Assembly (NCBI RefSeq): GCF_023700755.1
Contig: NZ_JAMKOJ010000013.1
Coordinates: 57,911 to 121,910 of the forward strand
Direction: 5' to 3'
DNA: 64,000 nucleotides
Origin: Allorhizobium sonneratiae
Lineage (GTDB): Bacteria; Pseudomonadota; Alphaproteobacteria; Rhizobiales; Rhizobiaceae
A program made the translations under genes and the position numbers. Within the stretch, counting starts at the first letter, position 1. Each line of letters begins with the position of its first letter. The notes below the pieces were generated by a model. The model was not told where the DNA came from. It searched no databases and saw only the letters and a program-made list of their open reading frames with translations. Positions 62,972 to 64,000 of this stretch are shown here, in pieces.

Positions 62972-64000
62972 ATGAAGAACCTTAAGATTTCCCGGCAATT
63001 GCTGCTGCTGGTCAGCGGGCTGATGATCGCCTTCGGCGTGGCAACATTTTTCCAGATCCGCTCCTCGGCAGAAACGATCTACACACAACGCTATGAATTG
63101 CTGCGCACCGAGGTGGAAACCGCCATTTCCGTGCTCAAGCGCTATTACGCGCTGCAACAGGCCGGCAAGCTGAGCGAGGCGGAAGCGCAGAAACAGGCTT
63201 TTGATGCTGTCAATGCGATGAAATTCCAGCCGGACGGCTATTTCTTCGGCTATGATTACGATGTGAAGATGCTGTTTCATCCCGATCCGAAGAAGGTCGG
63301 CGAAAGCTTCAAGGGCAAGGCCGACCAGAACGGCTATGCCTATCGCGACGATCTGGTGAAGGTCGGCCGCGACGGCGGCGGGCTCGTCACCTTTTTCGGG
63401 CCGAAGCCGGGCATGAAGGGCAACAGCTACCGCAAGACCTCCTATGCGCTGGCTTTCGACCCGTGGAAAGTGGTCGTCGTCACTGGCCTTTACATGGACG
63501 ATCTCGATGCGGAAGTCTTCAATGACATTCTGAAAGCGGCCTCCTTCGGCATCTTCGTCTTCATTTTCGGCCTTGGTGCCGCCTTTTATGTCATTCGCGG
63601 CATTTCGCGACCGTTGAACGCCATTCATGACGCGCTGGGCGAAGTGGCGAACGAAAACACCGACATCTCCATTCCTCATACCGACATGTCGAATGAAGTG
63701 GGCATGATGGCCAAGGCCACCAAAGCGCTGCAGGAAAAGGTGCGTGAGCGCCATGCGCTTGCCGAACAGCAGCAACGCCAGCAGCAGGCGCTGGACGGCG
63801 AACGTCAGCGCAATGCCGAACTGACGGCGGAAGAGGCGCGCCAGCAGGCCCATGTGGTCTCCACCATCGGGGCATCACTGGAACGGCTTTCCGAAGGCGA
63901 CCTCACCGTGCGCTGTGCCGATCTCGGCGAACGCTATGAAACGCTCAGGCACAATTTCAACGACGCGCTGACCCGGCTGGAACAGGCCATGACCCGCGTC
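62972..64000 (+). CDS. Methyl-accepting chemotaxis protein, sCache sensor (3'-truncated by window)
   Basis: Only the first 343 codons lie in the window. TM1 at about residues 8-27, then a single-Cache sensor domain (about 35-180; GYFFGYDYDVKMLFHPDP and WKVVVVTGLYMDD are typical of sCache_2 chemoreceptors for small organic acids). TM2 at about 190-210, HAMP (about 211-265), then a Gln-rich coiled linker and a second HAMP-like block near 290-340. The signalling domain is beyond base 64000. ATG 62972 follows AGAGG. Ligand unknown. Confidence 0.88.
   Translation, partial: MKNLKISRQLLLLVSGLMIAFGVATFFQIRSSAETIYTQRYELLRTEVETAISVLKRYYALQQAGKLSEAEAQKQAFDAVNAMKFQPDGYFFGYDYDVKMLFHPDPKKVGESFKGKADQNGYAYRDDLVKVGRDGGGLVTFFGPKPGMKGNSYRKTSYALAFDPWKVVVVTGLYMDDLDAEVFNDILKAASFGIFVFIFGLGAAFYVIRGISRPLNAIHDALGEVANENTDISIPHTDMSNEVGMMAKATKALQEKVRERHALAEQQQRQQQALDGERQRNAELTAEEARQQAHVVSTIGASLERLSEGDLTVRCADLGERYETLRHNFNDALTRLEQAMTRV

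Noticed and set aside
1..64000. tRNA, rRNA, CRISPR arrays, intact insertion sequences, prophage genes
   Set aside because: I looked for conserved tRNA T-loop sequences, regular spaced repeats, transposases and integrases and found none.

Overview
The window looks like chromosomal DNA of an alphaproteobacterium in the family Rhizobiaceae (Rhizobium/Agrobacterium/Allorhizobium relatives). Evidence: high GC content, typical rhizobial families (BA14K, DUF1344-like, DUF1217, DmeR/DmeF, RibBX-type RibB), a perfect CtrA-type box, and dispersed mosaic intergenic palindromes of the RIME/ABC kind. I found no rRNA, tRNA, CRISPR array, prophage or intact insertion sequence. Most of the window is ordinary housekeeping and metabolic backbone.

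Layout. 0-5.6 kb: a transporter cut by the left edge, a NodB-fold deacetylase, the bioMN part of an ECF biotin transporter, and a YcaQ-type DNA glycosylase. 5.8-7.3 kb: a lower-GC two-gene accessory islet (Imm11-like plus DUF4261-like) flanked by repeats. 7.6-11.1 kb: a small gene behind a CtrA box, then aroC-ribB-ndt. 11.3-14.5 kb: a large GGDEF-EAL c-di-GMP protein. 15.1-18.3 kb: a DUF1344-like protein, then dnaJ-like-fabI-phosphatase. 18.9-22.4 kb: a lipoprotein, pdxH-bioY, a thioesterase and HDAC-xseB. 22.4-25.6 kb: a marR-emrA-emrB efflux operon. 25.9-32.4 kb: dxs, a chemoreceptor, tlyA-rlmD-like.

33-44 kb is catabolic: an acyl-CoA dehydrogenase/enoyl-CoA isomerase-hydratase pair, a CorA/ZntB channel, an MFS organic acid transporter with an aldehyde dehydrogenase, and a divergent Rieske oxygenase/reductase pair resembling glycine-betaine demethylase (GbcAB). 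44-51.3 kb: a degenerate GGDEF protein, Sua5/TsaC, a MITE-like element sitting on the tsaC stop codon, a D-2-hydroxyacid dehydrogenase, a single-domain ModE and the modABC operon behind a clear Mo-box. 51.4-64 kb: a six-repeat DUF1217 protein, a DUF6101-like protein, the dmeR-dmeF Co/Ni efflux operon with its G-tract operator, ubiA, cfa, tex, purD, a small secreted protein and a Cache-type chemoreceptor cut by the right edge.

The most interesting non-coding items are the 264-bp double-hairpin MITE (46448-46711), the multi-module palindromic repeat family found at about ten sites, the CtrA box at 7962-7977, the Mo-box at 51280-51303 and the DmeR operator at 55928-55950. The most interesting coding items are the low-GC Imm11/DUF4261 pair, the DnaJ-like protein with a coiled coil replacing the G/F and zinc-finger regions, the DGSRF-type degenerate GGDEF protein, and the six-repeat DUF1217 protein. 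No wholly new multi-gene system is convincingly shown; the islet at 5.8-7.3 kb is the best candidate for one.
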